Assembly: GCA_039602395.1 (NCBI GenBank)
Contig: JBCNJP010000003.1
Coordinates: 73,346,334-73,410,333 of the forward strand
Origin: Deinandra increscens subsp. villosa
Lineage: Eukaryota; Streptophyta; Magnoliopsida; Asterales; Asteraceae
Length of the DNA stretch: 64,000 bases
Direction of reading: 5' to 3'
In this document: positions 10,040 to 21,934 of the stretch, piece after piece
Layout: each line of letters begins with the position of its first letter
Position numbering within the stretch: position 1 is the stretch's first letter
Notes under the pieces: generated by a model
The model's input: only the letters and a program-made list of their open reading frames with translations
What the model was told of the DNA's origin: nothing
The model's database searches: none
Position numbers and translations under genes: made by a program

Positions 10040-11371
10040 GAAACCTTCTCGTCCGTGGCCATGATCAAATCGATCAGGATATTGCTTGCCATAACCGCAT
10101 ACTATGACTATAAGATATGGCAAATGGATGTCAAAACCACATTTCAGAACGGACAACTCACTAAGGATGTCTACGTGGTTCAGCTCGATGGTTTTGTCGA
10201 TCCAAAATATCCAAATAGGGTTTGCAAGCTGAATAAGTCAATCTATGGACTTAAACAAGCATCTCGAAGGTGGAATCTTCGCTTCGACCAGAAAGTCAAG
10301 GAGTTTGGCTTTGCTCAAAATGAAGATGAGCCTTGTGTTTACAGAAAGGAAAGTGGGAGCGCTATATCATTACTCATCTTGTATGTGGATGATATACTGG
10401 TTATAAGAAACAACATCCCCATGCTTAACGAGGTTAAGAAATGTCTTTCATCTTGTTATGCTATGAAGGATCTTGGGGAAGCCGCTTTTATTCTGTGAAT
10501 TAAGATTCACAGAGATCGATCGAAGCGGCTTCCGGGTCTCAGTCAAAGTACATACATTGACAAGATTATAGCACGGTTCAATATGAGCAACTCCAAGAAA
10601 GGAGTCGTCCCTATGACAAAGGTTGCTATCTTGAACAAATCTCAATCTCCTCAAATGGAGAAGGAGATCAGCCAAATGGCTTCGATCCCATTTATTTCTG
10701 CTATAGGCTCAATTATGTATGCCATGCTCTGCACTCGACCGGATGTCTCGTTTGCGTTGAGCCTGACAAGTCGGTACCAACAAAGTCCTGGTCTAGCTCA
10801 CTGGATTGCTGTAAAGAACATCCTGAAATACCTGAAAAACACTAGTGAGATGTTTTTGGTAGATGGAGGAACTGATGAGCTCGCTGTAAAGTGTTACACC
10901 GACGCTAGTTTTCAGACTGAACGAGATGACTCTCGCTCGCATTCCAGATATGTATTCACCCTTAATGGAGCTGCTGTTTCATGGTGTAGTTCCAAATAGC
11001 TAGTAGTGGTTGATTCCACTACTGAATCTGGATACATAGCCGCCTTAGAAGCTGCCAAGGAAGCAGTATGGATGAAGAAGATCATCACCAATCTCGATGT
11101 GGTTCCAAGCGTCAAGCAACCAATTGAGATGATGTGTGATAACACAGGCGCTATTGCTCAAGCCAAAGAGCCAAGGTCTCATAAGAAGGCCAAGCACATT
11201 CTGAGGAAATTTCACTACATAAGAGAAGTATTCAAAAGAAATGAAATAAAGATATGCAAAGTAGACACAGATCAAAACTTAGTTGATCCCTTTACGAAGC
11301 CCATGACTCACGAGACTCATGATCACCACAGAGAAGCGATAAAGCTTAAATTAGCTAAAGACATGTTTTGA
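10040..11371 (+). pseudogene. TE-3 reverse transcriptase and RNase H
   Basis: Second part of the RT plus RNase H, which copy the RNA and degrade the template. RT blocks: SVAMIKSIRILLAI, QMDVKTTFQNG, SIYGLKQASRRWN, and the catalytic YVDD at 10382-10393. TGA at 10496-10498 interrupts an AFIL-IKIHRD block. RNase H follows with CYTDASF, the STTESGYIAALEA block, CDNTGAIAQAK and the terminal VDPFTKPM. TAG at 10997-10999 sits where Gln is usual. The frame is constant across all three pieces. Confidence 0.92.
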
Positions 11372-11921
11372 TTTAGTATTTGGATGTACGAACATATAAT
11401 AGTTATCTTTACTATTCATATTCCATCGGTAAATTCAATATAGAACTTCATAACTGTATTTGATGTTAATACGTTTTATCATCCCTGAACAATTGTTGAT
11501 ATTGTTCTAAATGTCTGTAGTCGATTAGAGATGTGGGAACCACTCTAAATCAAGACTATTCTGATTTTGAACCTTAAAAGGGTTTAACGTTCAAAGTCAC
11601 AGACCTCATTAGGGAATGTCGTTGGACGTAACTCGCATCAAGCAATGCAATCATGGAAGCTTTGCTTGCTTATTAATGGTATGCTCTAATGTTTCCTTAG
11701 ACCTGAGACGTATAGTAGAACTCTCGTTTACTGCAGACTGTTCTTTGATTGTAGTCTAACGTTGTCGCATAACTGCCAACAATATGACTACTTTTGGGAA
11801 TGGATCTAAAGTTCAGTGGGAGTTGTATGCCTCAAGACGGGATTTCATACTATTGCTTCGGCACTAAATAGACATAAAGGCTCCCTCGTTGATTCCAAGT
11901 GAGAAGTGTGAGGCTTCACCC
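11372..11921 (+). other. TE-3 3' non-coding region
   Basis: About 550 bases after the RNase H stop with no ORF. A GTGGGAG purine tract near 11819-11825 and a degraded one near 11898-11908 may be polypurine tracts. The start of the TE-3 3' LTR, expected here, is missing; TE-4 LTR sequence begins directly at about 11922. Confidence 0.6.
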
Positions 11922-12488
11922 AAAGTAATATGAAATCGAATACAAGACAAGTATAACAATAATATGAATAAAACAGGGCACTGTATTATAACTTGATGAT
12001 TCGAAGTACATATCAGAGTGATTTATACTTGCTTATTTGAAGCAGGTTACAAGTGTCTATATATAGTGCCTTAAGGAATCAGGAGAGCCCTTGATTCCTC
12101 TAACGATCATCTAGACCGTCGAGTAAAGATACATGAACTAGAATAATATTAAACTAGTCTAGAAGATAAAATGTCAGCTTCATGTCAGGAGAAGGGCGGG
12201 AAACTGGATCAGATTTGTCAGAGATAAGTGGAGCTGGTCAAGTTGGTGTCCGAGATAACTCACCTTACTGAGGTAACTTGAGTTATCTCGGGCGTATCCA
12301 TTGTCCGAGGTAGAACTGCGCTTCTGAAGTAAAATAATCTTCCGAGGTAAAATGTCTTTCCGAGGTAACTAGAAGTTATCTCAAGCAGTCTGTTCTTCCG
12401 AGGTAACATATCTCGGGCCTTCTATTCTTCCTAGATAACATGTTTTAGCTGATCAACACCATTTCTTCAGGAGAAATAATTCCTTACA
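11922..12488 (-). mobile_element. TE-4 3' LTR, truncated at its outer end
   Basis: Matches the complete TE-4 LTR at 33613-34279 but lacks its outer 100 or so bases. The inner end CCTTACA is intact and followed by a polypurine tract. From 12245 to 12440 it holds many CCGAGGTAA / TTATCTCGG motifs. The deletion on its left also removed the first 423 bases of the TE-3 3' LTR. Confidence 0.85.
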
Positions 12489-12501
12489 ATCTCCCCCTAA
12501 G
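12489..12501 (-). promoter_or_regulatory. TE-4 polypurine tract
   Basis: Reads CTTAGGGGGAGAT on -, directly abutting the 3' LTR, as expected for plus-strand priming. Confidence 0.85.
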
Positions 12502-12708
12502 ATGATGCTTCCAAAATCTTCTGAATATCATACTAAATGAAAAATAAAAAATGGTTTCAAAATTTCTTGGGCAAAACAACTAACTTTTTCTTAGCAGAAC
12601 CGACTTATTCTACTGGTTCTTCTCCATATCAAATCTGAACAGTCTGTTAGCGAGCATGGAATCCAGTATTGTTTGTCTATCATTGAAGTTCCATTCAGCT
12701 GGAATTAT

Positions 12709-15700
12709 CTATCTGTGTCTTGTGAATGATCCATCAGCTCTGTATACAATGTATATATTAGTAGCTAGATCCAATTCCACATGAGTCACAGGACAGTGAG
12801 TTCTGATTGGTTCAGCATATGAAGTTTCCCTTGTTGCTGTGTCAAAGTGCATCCTTATCTTCATCATGAGGGAATGCTCTTGAGCACTTAATCTTTCGCC
12901 ATCACCAGCCATTCCTCTCACACCACTAAGTTCTAAATCAGATAGATTTGTGACAGCTTCACTGCTGCTGAGTCTTAGAACTCCATTGGTGCTTTTGGTG
13001 AAGAGGTAGACTTTTGAGTCTTCATCAAATTTCCAGGAGAGAATTCTTCTTCTATCTGCATGCAAATCTTCAGGTTCTTTCTTGTCTGAAGATGAGTCAA
13101 AGCTGGAGGAAATGACTTGAGATCTTTTCCTTTTTGCCATTGTTTTCTTTCTCCTTGAATTACCTGTTGTTGTTGGCTCTGGTGGGTTCATAGGGTTGGT
13201 TGGTTCAGTGGGTGTTGAAGTTGGTTGTGTAGAAGGTGGTTGTGTGAAATGGTGAGTTGCTTTTTGGATTGAAGGGGTTTGAGATGATTCTGTTGTGGGT
13301 TTTGGTTTGGGTTTGGTGAGAGGTTCAATTGGTGTGAAATTATCAGCTCTGAATTTTGGTGGAATGGGTTTGCTTGGTTTGGACTTTTTGGTGGGTGGCT
13401 TTGTGAATTGAGGTCTACTAGTCCTAGGTGGGTTTCTTTTGGTAGGAATATTGGAGATTTGTGTGGTAGTAGGTGGAATAGAGGGTTGAATTGCCAGGAA
13501 GTGAGTCAATAAGACTCATAGGTTTAGGAGGAAGAGAAGGTGTATCTAAGAAAGCTCCTAGAGGTCTAGGAATTCTTGTTCTTTCTGATATCCTTGATTG
13601 CTCCTTCCTTATCTCAACATACCTATCTCTTAGAGTATTCAAAGAACATGGATTGATTGAGTTCTTTTCCTCTCCTAAAATCTCTATGAAGTACCTTTTG
13701 AGTGCTCTTGTCTCCTCTGCTATTGTAAGAGGGGCCCTAGCATTTTTCTGTGTTTCCTCAGTCTTCAATTGCTCATGAGTGACTTTATCAGCTTCAAGTC
13801 TTTGACTAAGCTTGAGATTTTCTTCTTCTTCTACTACCATTGACATTAAACCACATAAATCATTAGCAGAGGTCAAGCTGATAGCTATAGGGGTGACCCA
13901 TCCTCTGGCTAAGATAATGTCTCTCCATCTTTTCAATAACTCCCAGTTATCATCATTTGCAGCTAGCCTGATCTGTTCTTTTTCTTCGTTTACAGCAATG
14001 TCAGCTTCTTTAGCAAATAATTGATGCCTCTTTTCTTTGGCTTGGTCTAGTTTCTTCTTCCTTTCTTCTATTGACCTTATCTTTGCTTCTTTTATTATAT
14101 CAAACACTTCTTCATTGTTTTGATATATATATTTAAGTTGTCTTGAAGCAAGAATGCCTCTGCCATCTCTTTATCCAATTTTTCCTGTTCCATTCCTTCA
14201 ATTAAATCAACTGCAAGTACTGAATTTATCATACTTACTTCACTAGCAGGTAAGGTGGTTTCTTGCCCATCTAGAAGCTTTACAGGTTCTGTGGCTTTTG
14301 TTTCCTCTGGTGCAAACAATTATGCAGGAATCTTCACACCATCTCCACTTTTTCTTTTCATTTCACTGAATTCTTTTAGTTAAGCCATATGACTCATCAT
14401 TCTTGAATTGAATTCTTTGGTCAGTGCTTTGTCACACTCTCTTCTCCCATCAAGATCTTCACCATGCTTATCAAGAATGGGAATGAATACTGTTCTTGAG
14501 CAGTCTTTTCTATTTTCTAGAGTAGCCACATTCTTGTAGGCAGGTTTGAATCTTTTCTCATATTCTGCCTGTAAAGTTTAATCATCTGTCATTTTCTTCT
14601 TACCTTTCCCAAGATTTGGATTGTTAGTAGGGTAGGTTATGACTTTGTTGCTAATGGTAACTCTTTTAACATCTTTAGGAAGTGGTTTGATCTTTATCTC
14701 ACCTCCTCCTGGTCTGTATTTGGCCTAGTAGTTGGCCAAAATTTTGTTTACAATGTCTTCCACAGGAGTAGTTGGGACTACAGGAACAATTTGTAAGTGG
14801 TCCCTTGAAGGTGGATAGTAAGGTCCAAACTCTAATAGATACCCTCTTTCATCTCTAACACCTCCCAAATCTACTGGAGGAGCTTCATTTTGAAGAATTT
14901 GTTCGGGCTCCACAGATTTCTTGATATATCTTTCTTGTAAACAACATATCTAGTGTCTCTGCTTCTTCCCATATGTTTGCCTGAGTGAACTCAAACCTGA
15001 TTGGTTGATCTGTGTTTGCTGCAAAGAACATAATTGAGTTAGTTTCATCCTCAGGAGTAACAGTTGGCTCCGAGGTAACTTGAACAACAGCAGGAACAAG
15101 AGCTAGTTCCGAGGTAATTTGTTCTCCAGAAATAACATTTGCGTCCGAGGTATATTGTTCACCCGGAGTAATGTGTTCTCTCGAGATAACTTCTTCAGCT
15201 TCCGAGATAATTTCTTCATTTTCCTCGGGAGCTATCAAGTCTCTGTAATCTTTCAGGACCTTTTCTATATGTTCATCAGCAATATCCATGCCAATTTTGT
15301 ACACATTTTCATTGATATCTTGAATATTATGATGTTTATCAGCAGTGTCTTCTTTCAAAACACTTTGAACTTCTTCATCGTCTTTCTTTCCATCATCATT
15401 ATCATCTTTGTTGTCATCTTCATCATCATCATCTTCATCCATCACTTTTTTTAGCATCAAGATCAACTCCTTCTTCAGCAATTGCCCTCATTTCAGGGGT
15501 AATAAAATCTCTTTCTATAATTTGCTAAATTTCTCTGATAGAGGCAGGAAGAGCTCCTGTAGCTATCATAGTGAGAGAAATAGTTCCTTCAAGTTGTCTT
15601 TGTGTGGGGCCACAACAAGGATGTTAGTTACTGAAACTTTTTTCCATACTTCTTCAATTGTAAATGGCTTTCTTCCCACAGATTGAAACAGCTTCAATCT

Positions 15701-16405
15701 AATCTCCTTGGGTACTCTTGTATACCATTCATAGTCAGTAAAATCTTCTTCTTTATAGGCCCTATACCCCTCCATTTTGGTAGAATCATCTTCATTAGTA
15801 CCAAGATCTTGTGGTGGAGTGCTGGCTTTTGATTTTGAGTCTGTCGGTCTGGTAACATCCTCTTTTGGAGAAGTGACCTACTGATGCTTGACTTGCTTCA
15901 ATTCTTCACCCTGCAATTTCACAGTGTGTGAAAGCAAAGTGAGCTGTGTTTGTAAATTTTGGTACAAAACCGTTAATTCATTTAGTGATAGCTTGCTCTC
16001 CATTGGTTTAAAATCAATATCCTTGAGAAAAGAAGAATCATCAAGCCTAGCTTGATCATGTTGCTCACTCTGGTTGTCTTTGCTCCTGGGATTCCTAGTC
16101 ACATCTTCATTTATCTCGGGTGCCACTAAAGGTACCTTTGGTTTAGAAGATGGCCTAGTTGCCATGAATTGGGTCTTATTGATGTTACCACTGTCCACTG
16201 GTTCCAATGGGGACTCAAGTGTAGTGGCAACCCTTTTCACATCAGCCATGTCTATACTCCTATGGCTGAACTCCTTACCAAAGTGTGGTTGGTGTGATGT
16301 TTCCTTGAGACTCTTCAACACATCTCCTGCAAGTAATGTTTCTAGAGATGGTGTACCATAAGTAGTACAGAAAATGTCATCACCTTCACTTTGAGGGATG
16401 TGCAT
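12709..16405 (-). pseudogene. TE-4 extra ORF after pol, C-terminal part (broken)
   Basis: Continuation of the extra TE-4 ORF that begins at 17554. Pieces at 16405-15878, 15775-15566, 15481-14885, 14913-14725, 14319-14095, 14107-13424 and 13509-12709 are all on -, in one order, each stopped or shifted. They code hydrophilic, probably disordered protein: an Asp/Glu-rich tract (about 15370-15450), repeated EVTSE/EITSE-like units (about 15060-15200), Lys/Glu-rich coiled-coil stretches (13800-14100), and a Pro/Thr-rich region with many PT repeats (13150-13500). The last piece (12709-13140) looks more ordered. No envelope features such as a signal peptide or membrane segment are visible. Function unknown. 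Confidence 0.6.
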
Positions 16406-16516
16406 TCAACCCTATAGGATCATCTCCTTTTGGAGAGTCACCTTTTGCTTTACTATCCCTTTTGGCTCTTTTCTGCCTAAGAACATTGTCCTTGGCAGGG
16501 CTTGTAGCTTGGGTGG

Positions 16517-17554
16517 CTATGGGTTGCACAGGTAGAGTAGACCTTGCACCCTCTTTCCCAGGATTTTCTGGATCATTGTTGGGGATGAAATGGCTGACAT
16601 GTTTACAAATTTTGACAGTCTCTTCCTCTTTTTAGGTGGTAATTGTTTGGAAGAGGAAAGATTGGCAGTTGGGGGTTCAATCTCTGCTGGTAATACAGGG
16701 TTGTCAACTGGAGCAACAAGCTCAGGATTTGTCTGTGGTTGCACTACTGGTGCACCCACTGGAGGTTTGGGCACAGGTATGGGATGGTCAGTGTCCCTAC
16801 CTGTATACCCTTTGTTCTTTTCATTGCTTGACATATAAGAAAATAATTTTTCATTTGGTACCCTTAATTGATAAATTTTATCTGAGATTTTTAAGTTTGG
16901 TATCAAACACCTTAGAATGTGCTGCAAAAACCTGGGATACATGTGAAAGAAGTGAACATTGTTTGGTTTTAAATTGTCCACCATCCCATCCAGCACCATT
17001 CTCGAAAAATTAAAGTTCAAACCTTGTACAAGGCTGTGAAAAGCTGAGGCCTGCACTGAAGAGAGTTCATCAACACTCTTCTTGGAGGATAAATTTTCCA
17101 ATGTCACAAGAGCCAGAAATCTCCATTTGAATGGCAACTGTGACTTCTTTATTTTCTTATCTGATCCTCCATACCCTACAGCCCTTAAGGTTGCAAGATA
17201 TTCAGAGGAAGACACTTCTTTGAAGCATCCTAGGTCATTAAACTTAAGATGTGTTCTTATGACTACTTCAGTGATTTTCACCTTGTGACCTTGAACAGTT
17301 GAATGTACTTCATACACTCCTTCAGCAATTTTTGTTCCAGAAGCATTTTGCCAAAATTCTGTAATCACAAATTCGCATATTTTTGGGTAAATTGTAAGAG
17401 CATAGAAAATGTGTGATGCTTTTAGAAAGTCAATCATTTCATGAAATACAGTGCTTTTCTCTGTCTTGGACAGGAGTGCCACCGTGTTGAGGTCGGCATG
17501 GAATAGAGCATTTGCATCTAAAGATGGTTCCCCTTTCTTAGCTTTAGGTGCCAT
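16517..17554 (-). CDS. TE-4 extra ORF after pol, N-terminal domain (345 residues, intact)
   Basis: Starts MAPKAKKGEP at 17554, the first ATG after the pol-ORF spacer, and is open for 345 codons. Residues about 30-245 form an ordered domain with blocks YALTIYPKI, FW near 68, VKITEVVIR, VGYGG, WRFLALVTLENLSSKKS, NFSRMVLDGM and MYPRFLQHIL. From memory, this pattern is common in proteins annotated from Asteraceae genomes as plant transposon proteins and belongs to additional ORFs of SIRE/Maximus copia elements. The rest is Pro-rich with a basic KKRKR stretch near residue 310 that could be a nuclear signal. It is on the same strand as pol and downstream of it, where SIRE elements carry an envelope-like ORF. 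Role unknown. Confidence 0.7.
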   Translation of the reverse strand: MAPKAKKGEPSLDANALFHADLNTVALLSKTEKSTVFHEMIDFLKASHIFYALTIYPKICEFVITEFWQNASGTKIAEGVYEVHSTVQGHKVKITEVVIRTHLKFNDLGCFKEVSSSEYLATLRAVGYGGSDKKIKKSQLPFKWRFLALVTLENLSSKKSVDELSSVQASAFHSLVQGLNFNFSRMVLDGMVDNLKPNNVHFFHMYPRFLQHILRCLIPNLKISDKIYQLRVPNEKLFSYMSSNEKNKGYTGRDTDHPIPVPKPPVGAPVVQPQTNPELVAPVDNPVLPAEIEPPTANLSSSKQLPPKKRKRLSKFVNMSAISSPTMIQKILGKRVQGLLYLCNP

Positions 17555-18359
17555 TAGTTGATGTGGGTTTTAACAGAATCGGAGAAGTATGAGTAGGGTG
17601 TAGAGAAAAGTGAATGTTTGAAAGTATATGAGAGTGATGGTGATAACTGTGTGCAGTTAATTTGTGGAATCGTGGGTTTTAGGTTATCGCAAGTCGCATT
17701 AAATTGGGGTTGTGGAAGGGACGGTTATTCTAAAAGAGCAAGTGGCTCTGGTAAAAGAGAAAAGGTGGGTTGACGTGGCGGCGTCTTCTTCTTGGACAAA
17801 CGGTTGTCCCATCGGACAACTTGTATTGATATTCATTTTTAGAAGATAACCCTTTTCTTAAGTCATCAGTAATAATTTATCTCGGAAGAAAAATTGTACC
17901 GTTAATCTAGGTAAATTTTTTTATCTCGGGTGATATTACCTCGGAAGAGGTTTTCACGAGAGATAATATTTTATTCTCTTTTAATTGACCTGATGAGATT
18001 ATCTCGGAAGAGATGACGTCATCCGATATAAGTAATGCTACCTCGGGTGTAGTTATCTCGGGTGAGATAACTTTTCCTTAGGTAATATTAGTTATCCCGG
18101 ATGAGGTTATCTCGGAAGAGAAGACGTCATCCGATATAACTAAAGTTACCTCGGGTGTAGTTATCTCGGGTGATATAACTTTTCCTTTGGTAATGTTATT
18201 TATTTCGGATGAGGTTATCTCTGGTGAGATTTTGGATGAGGACTTTTCAAACGTTTTGACTCGGGATAAGTTATCTCAGGTAGGCAAAAAAAATTCTTTT
18301 CTTTTTGTTTCAAGAGATGGATTCAAAATTTTATTTTATTAGATTTGAAATGTTTTTAT
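17555..18359 (-). repeat. TE-4 spacer between pol and the extra ORF, with palindromic repeats
   Basis: No ORF. From about 17870 to 18290 it is packed with TTATCTCGG(G/A) and its reverse-complement-like partners. Two copies of a 108-bp unit start ATCTCGGAAG at 18001 and 18109. The first has a perfect TGACGTCA at 18014-18021; the second has AGACGTCA. The spacer may hold a promoter or splice signals for the extra ORF, but none is proven. Confidence 0.7.
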
Positions 18360-19880
18360 TTAATCAAAATTCATCCTGCCTATGTCTGTGATAAGGTAGA
18401 AGAATCTGGCCTCATCAAATGCTTTTCTGAATAAGTCATCCAATTGATTTTCAGTTGGAACATGATGAAGTTTGATTAACTTCTTTTCAACACAATCTCT
18501 AATAAAATCATACATGATTTCGATGTGCTTTGTCTTTGAATGTTTGACTGGATTCTTGGTGATGCTGATGGCACTTGTGTTGTCAGCATACATAGGAGTT
18601 TCCATGAAGTTTATGCCATAGTCCATCATCTGATTTTGAATCCAAAGTACTTGGCCATAGCATGCTGAAGCTGCAATGTACTCTGCTTCTGCTGTAGAAG
18701 TTGAGACATATGTTTGCTTTTTTCATTGCCATGATACAAGTCTGTCTCCTAGAAATTGGCATCCACCAGATGTTGACTTTTTTTCAAGATTGCATCCTCT
18801 ATAGTCACTGTCTGTGAAAGCCTTCAGATTGAAGTCTTTATTTTTAGAATACCATAATCCAAGCTTTGGTTGTCCTTTTAGGTATCTAAAAATTCTTTTC
18901 ATAGCATTTAAGTGTGATTCCTTTGGTCTAGCATGGTATCTAGCACACAAACAAATACTGAACATGATGTCAGGTCTGCTGGCTGTAAGATACATAAGGG
19001 AACCAATCATGGCCCTATATGTGTGCTCATCAACAGGTTCACCAGTTACGTCAGATGTTAACTTGTGTGATGTTGATATAGAAGTTTTGGCAGTGGAAGA
19101 TGACAGCATGCCAAACCTCTTTAGCATATCCTGAATATATTTTGATTGATTCAAGATAATGCCATCTTTTGTTTGCCTTACTTGAAGACCTAAAAAGAAA
19201 GTGAGTTCACCCATTGAACTCATTTCAAATTTTGCTTGCATTAGGGCTTCAAACTCCTTACAGTGAGCATATTTTTTTGAACCAAATATTATATCGTCAA
19301 CATAAATTTGTACCATCAAAAGATTCTTACCAACAGTTTTAATAAAGAGAGTTTTGTCAATAGCTCCTCTTTTGTATCCATGTTTAGTTACATAACAAGA
19401 GAGTCTCATACCAGGTTCTTGGTGCCTGTTTAAGACCATATAGAGCTTTTATCAGTTTACACACCTTGTTTGGATGATGTGGATCTTCAAACCCAGGTGG
19501 TTGACATACATATACTTCTTCATTCAGTAATCCGTACAAAAAAGCACTTTTGACATCCCTTTGGTAGACATGAAAGTTTTTGTAAGTAGCATAGGCTAAA
19601 AATATCCTAATTGCTTCTATCTTGCTACTGGTGCAAAAACTTCATCATAGTCTATTTGTTCCTTGAGCAAAGCCTTGAACTACTAACCTTTGCTTCTTTT
19701 TTTACCACAATGCCCCTTTCATCTTTCTTGTTTCTGAAAACACATTTTGTTCCAATTGGTGGTGGTGCATTCTTTGGTAGATCCACCAATTCCCATACTC
19801 TTTGTTTGTTGATTTGAAGCAGTTTTTTCTTGCATAGCCTCAGTCCATCTGTTTTCTCTCAAACCTTCATTTATTTTCTT
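18360..19880 (-). pseudogene. TE-4 reverse transcriptase and RNase H
   Basis: Copia RT and RNase H in pieces. On -, RT begins around 19880 with a VWELV-type start, KSAFLYG and LIKALYGLKQAPR (about 19430-19560, frameshifted). It continues in 19439-18723 with the catalytic YVDD at about 19293-19304, FFLGLQV, SLMYLTASRPDIMF, YLKGQPKLGLWY and SDYRGC. RNase H follows through STAEAEYIAA (about 18680) to 18629-18360 with YADNTSAI and KHIEIMYDFIRD. A stop lies near 18721 and shifts lie near 19435 and 19680. SIRE-like by similarity of blocks and by the extra ORF downstream. Confidence 0.88.
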
Positions 19881-19889
19881 TGAATGCTC

Positions 19890-20720
19890 CTATGACAAGA
19901 AACATGCATGTAGACAAATGTTTGCATCAGTTGATCTGCTTCTTGTAAGTATAGGTGCTTCCACTTCTCCTATAACATTCTCTAGAGGATGATTCTTCAA
20001 AACTCTAGAGTTATAAGAAGGTGGGAATTCATGATGACAATTAGGCTCAGAAAGGTTTAATGGAGTAAACTCATTCATAAGCACCAATTCTAATATTTTT
20101 GCTGAAGAGGGTGATTCTTGAGGATCTTGATTTTGTGAGGCAACAAGTTCAGTGATTACTTCATCAGTATTATCAATAGGAGTAGGTGTGCTCAGTCCTT
20201 CAGGTAAGTTAATGGTTAAGTTGCTACATACTATCTGATTTTGTATTGAAGCCTGTGATTTAGTGTTCAGATCATCTTTGTTTCTTGAGTTTCCAGGAAT
20301 AACAGCTGTGTCTTGGTAAGTTAGCAGATGATTTTCAGCTGGTTGCACAGATTCAATTACTATTTGAGGAATGGGTGTTCCATCAGAATTGAGTTGAATA
20401 ACATCTCCTGGAGTCAAGTTGAAACTGGTTGTTGGGACAAAAGGTCTTGTGTTAACAGATGAAAAGAATGGAGGGTCAATGCCTTTGAACCTTCTATTTG
20501 CAACATCTTGTGGTAATTCTGTCTGAACATTTTCACTAAGAGGCTTATCAATAGTTATCTTGAAAGCAGTGGTTAGTGAGTCAATATTAAATAACCATGA
20601 GGACTCAGTTCTAAAATTATTCTTTGATTTTTCGTTAAATACCACATTTATGGTTTCTTCAATAATTTTCGAACTGGTGTTGTATACCCTGTATCCCTTA
20701 GAGACACCAGAGTCTCCCAT
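19890..20720 (-). pseudogene. TE-4 integrase-RT linker
   Basis: 276 residues, Ser/Thr/Asn/Pro-rich and mostly without recognisable domain, between integrase C-terminus and RT. It begins MGDSGVSKGYRVYN, which matches the usual integrase C-terminal block of copia elements. Its end aligns with the variable region before RT. Open as one piece but isolated by stops on both sides. Confidence 0.65.
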
Positions 20721-21405
20721 TAAATAGCCATCAACAGCTTATTTAGCAAATTTTGACAGTTGCTCATTGGTTATTAGTATTGTAACAAGACAACCAAATG
20801 ATTTAAGAAAATAAATGTTTGGTTTTCTTTTTCTCCAAATATCATAGGGTGTCTTGTTTTGTCCTTTTACAATCAAAATCCTGTTTTGCACATAGCATGC
20901 AGTATTTACTGCTTCTGCGCAAAAGGTTACAGGTAATTTTGATTCAGCCAACATAGATATTGCAGCCTCAATTAAAGTTCTATTTCTTCTCTCAGCAACA
21001 CCATTTTGCTGAGGAGTTCTAGCTGCACTGAATTGCCTAGTGATTTCTTTCTCTTCACATAAAGAGTTTAAAACATGATTCTTAAACTTTGTACCATTGT
21101 CACTTCTTATTGTTTTGACTTTTAAATTAGACTGATTTTCAAGGTGAGTAATTAATGCTTTTAGAATCTCTGAGGTTTCATCTTTTGTTGAAAGAAAGAA
21201 TACCCAGGTTTATCTTGAAAAATCACCAGTTATAACAAAGCAAGAAGACTTTTTCCCTAAGCTCTTTACCCTTGTGGGACCAAATAAGTCCATATGTGAC
21301 AGTTCTAAAGGTTTTGTGATAGAGCTTTCTAATTTGGGCTTATGAGAAGATTTGTGTTGCTTACCTTTTAGACAGGCAATACATTGTTAAGTGCATGTGA
21401 ATGTT
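20721..21405 (-). pseudogene. TE-4 integrase core
   Basis: Copia integrase in broken frames on -. Visible are a TWVFFLSTKDE block (about 21190), the catalytic Asp of RSDNGTKF (about 21100), the Glu in QQNGVAERRNRTLIEA (about 20980), then WRKRKPNIYFLKSFGC (about 20800). Several stops lie between 21200 and 21400, where the first catalytic Asp would be. The best single open piece is 20739-20954. Confidence 0.8.
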
Positions 21406-21934
21406 TTATTTTGGTAAACCTTTGACCAAACCAAGTTTTACAAGTTTTTTCATAGTTTTAATGTTCACATGACCTAATCTTCTGTGCCATAAATTTGATT
21501 CATCTACAGTAGCCTTGGATAAAAGGCAGGTGATACCATCCTTAGATGTTGTATTTGCCATATCCAGAGTGTATAAACCATCCTTTGTAGGTGCTTTAAT
21601 TAATATCATTTCATCAGAAATTTCAATACCTGATTTAAGAATGATAGCTTCTTTTTCATTAAACAGAACATTCAACTTCTTGTCACACATTTGTGAGACG
21701 CTTAGAAGATTGAAGTTAAGCACATCAACGTAATTTGCCTTATCAAAGGTAAGCTTCCCATTGGTAACCGTACCTTGTCCAGAAATTTTTCCCCTCAGTG
21801 CTTCCAAAAGCAACTGGTCCTCCATTAACTCTTTTTGCATTTTTCAATAGGTCTTTATTTCCTGTCATGTGGCAAGAACATCCATTATCTACAACCCAGA
21901 TGCTGTTCTGAGATTTATTGGATGTGATCTGCAC
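21406..21934 (-). pseudogene. TE-4 protease and GAG-pre-integrase
   Basis: Two overlapping frames. The protease piece 21934-21743 has WVVDNGCSCHMTGNK; the catalytic D-S/T-G triad is changed to D-N-G. After a frameshift near 21790-21840, the piece 21840-21406 continues with LNFNLLSVSQMC and the pre-integrase block LWHRRLGHVNIKTMKKL. The order protease, pre-integrase, integrase is standard copia. Confidence 0.85.

Noticed and set aside
16517..17554. Calling the TE-4 extra ORF a retroviral envelope
   Set aside because: No signal peptide, membrane segment or cleavage site is visible.
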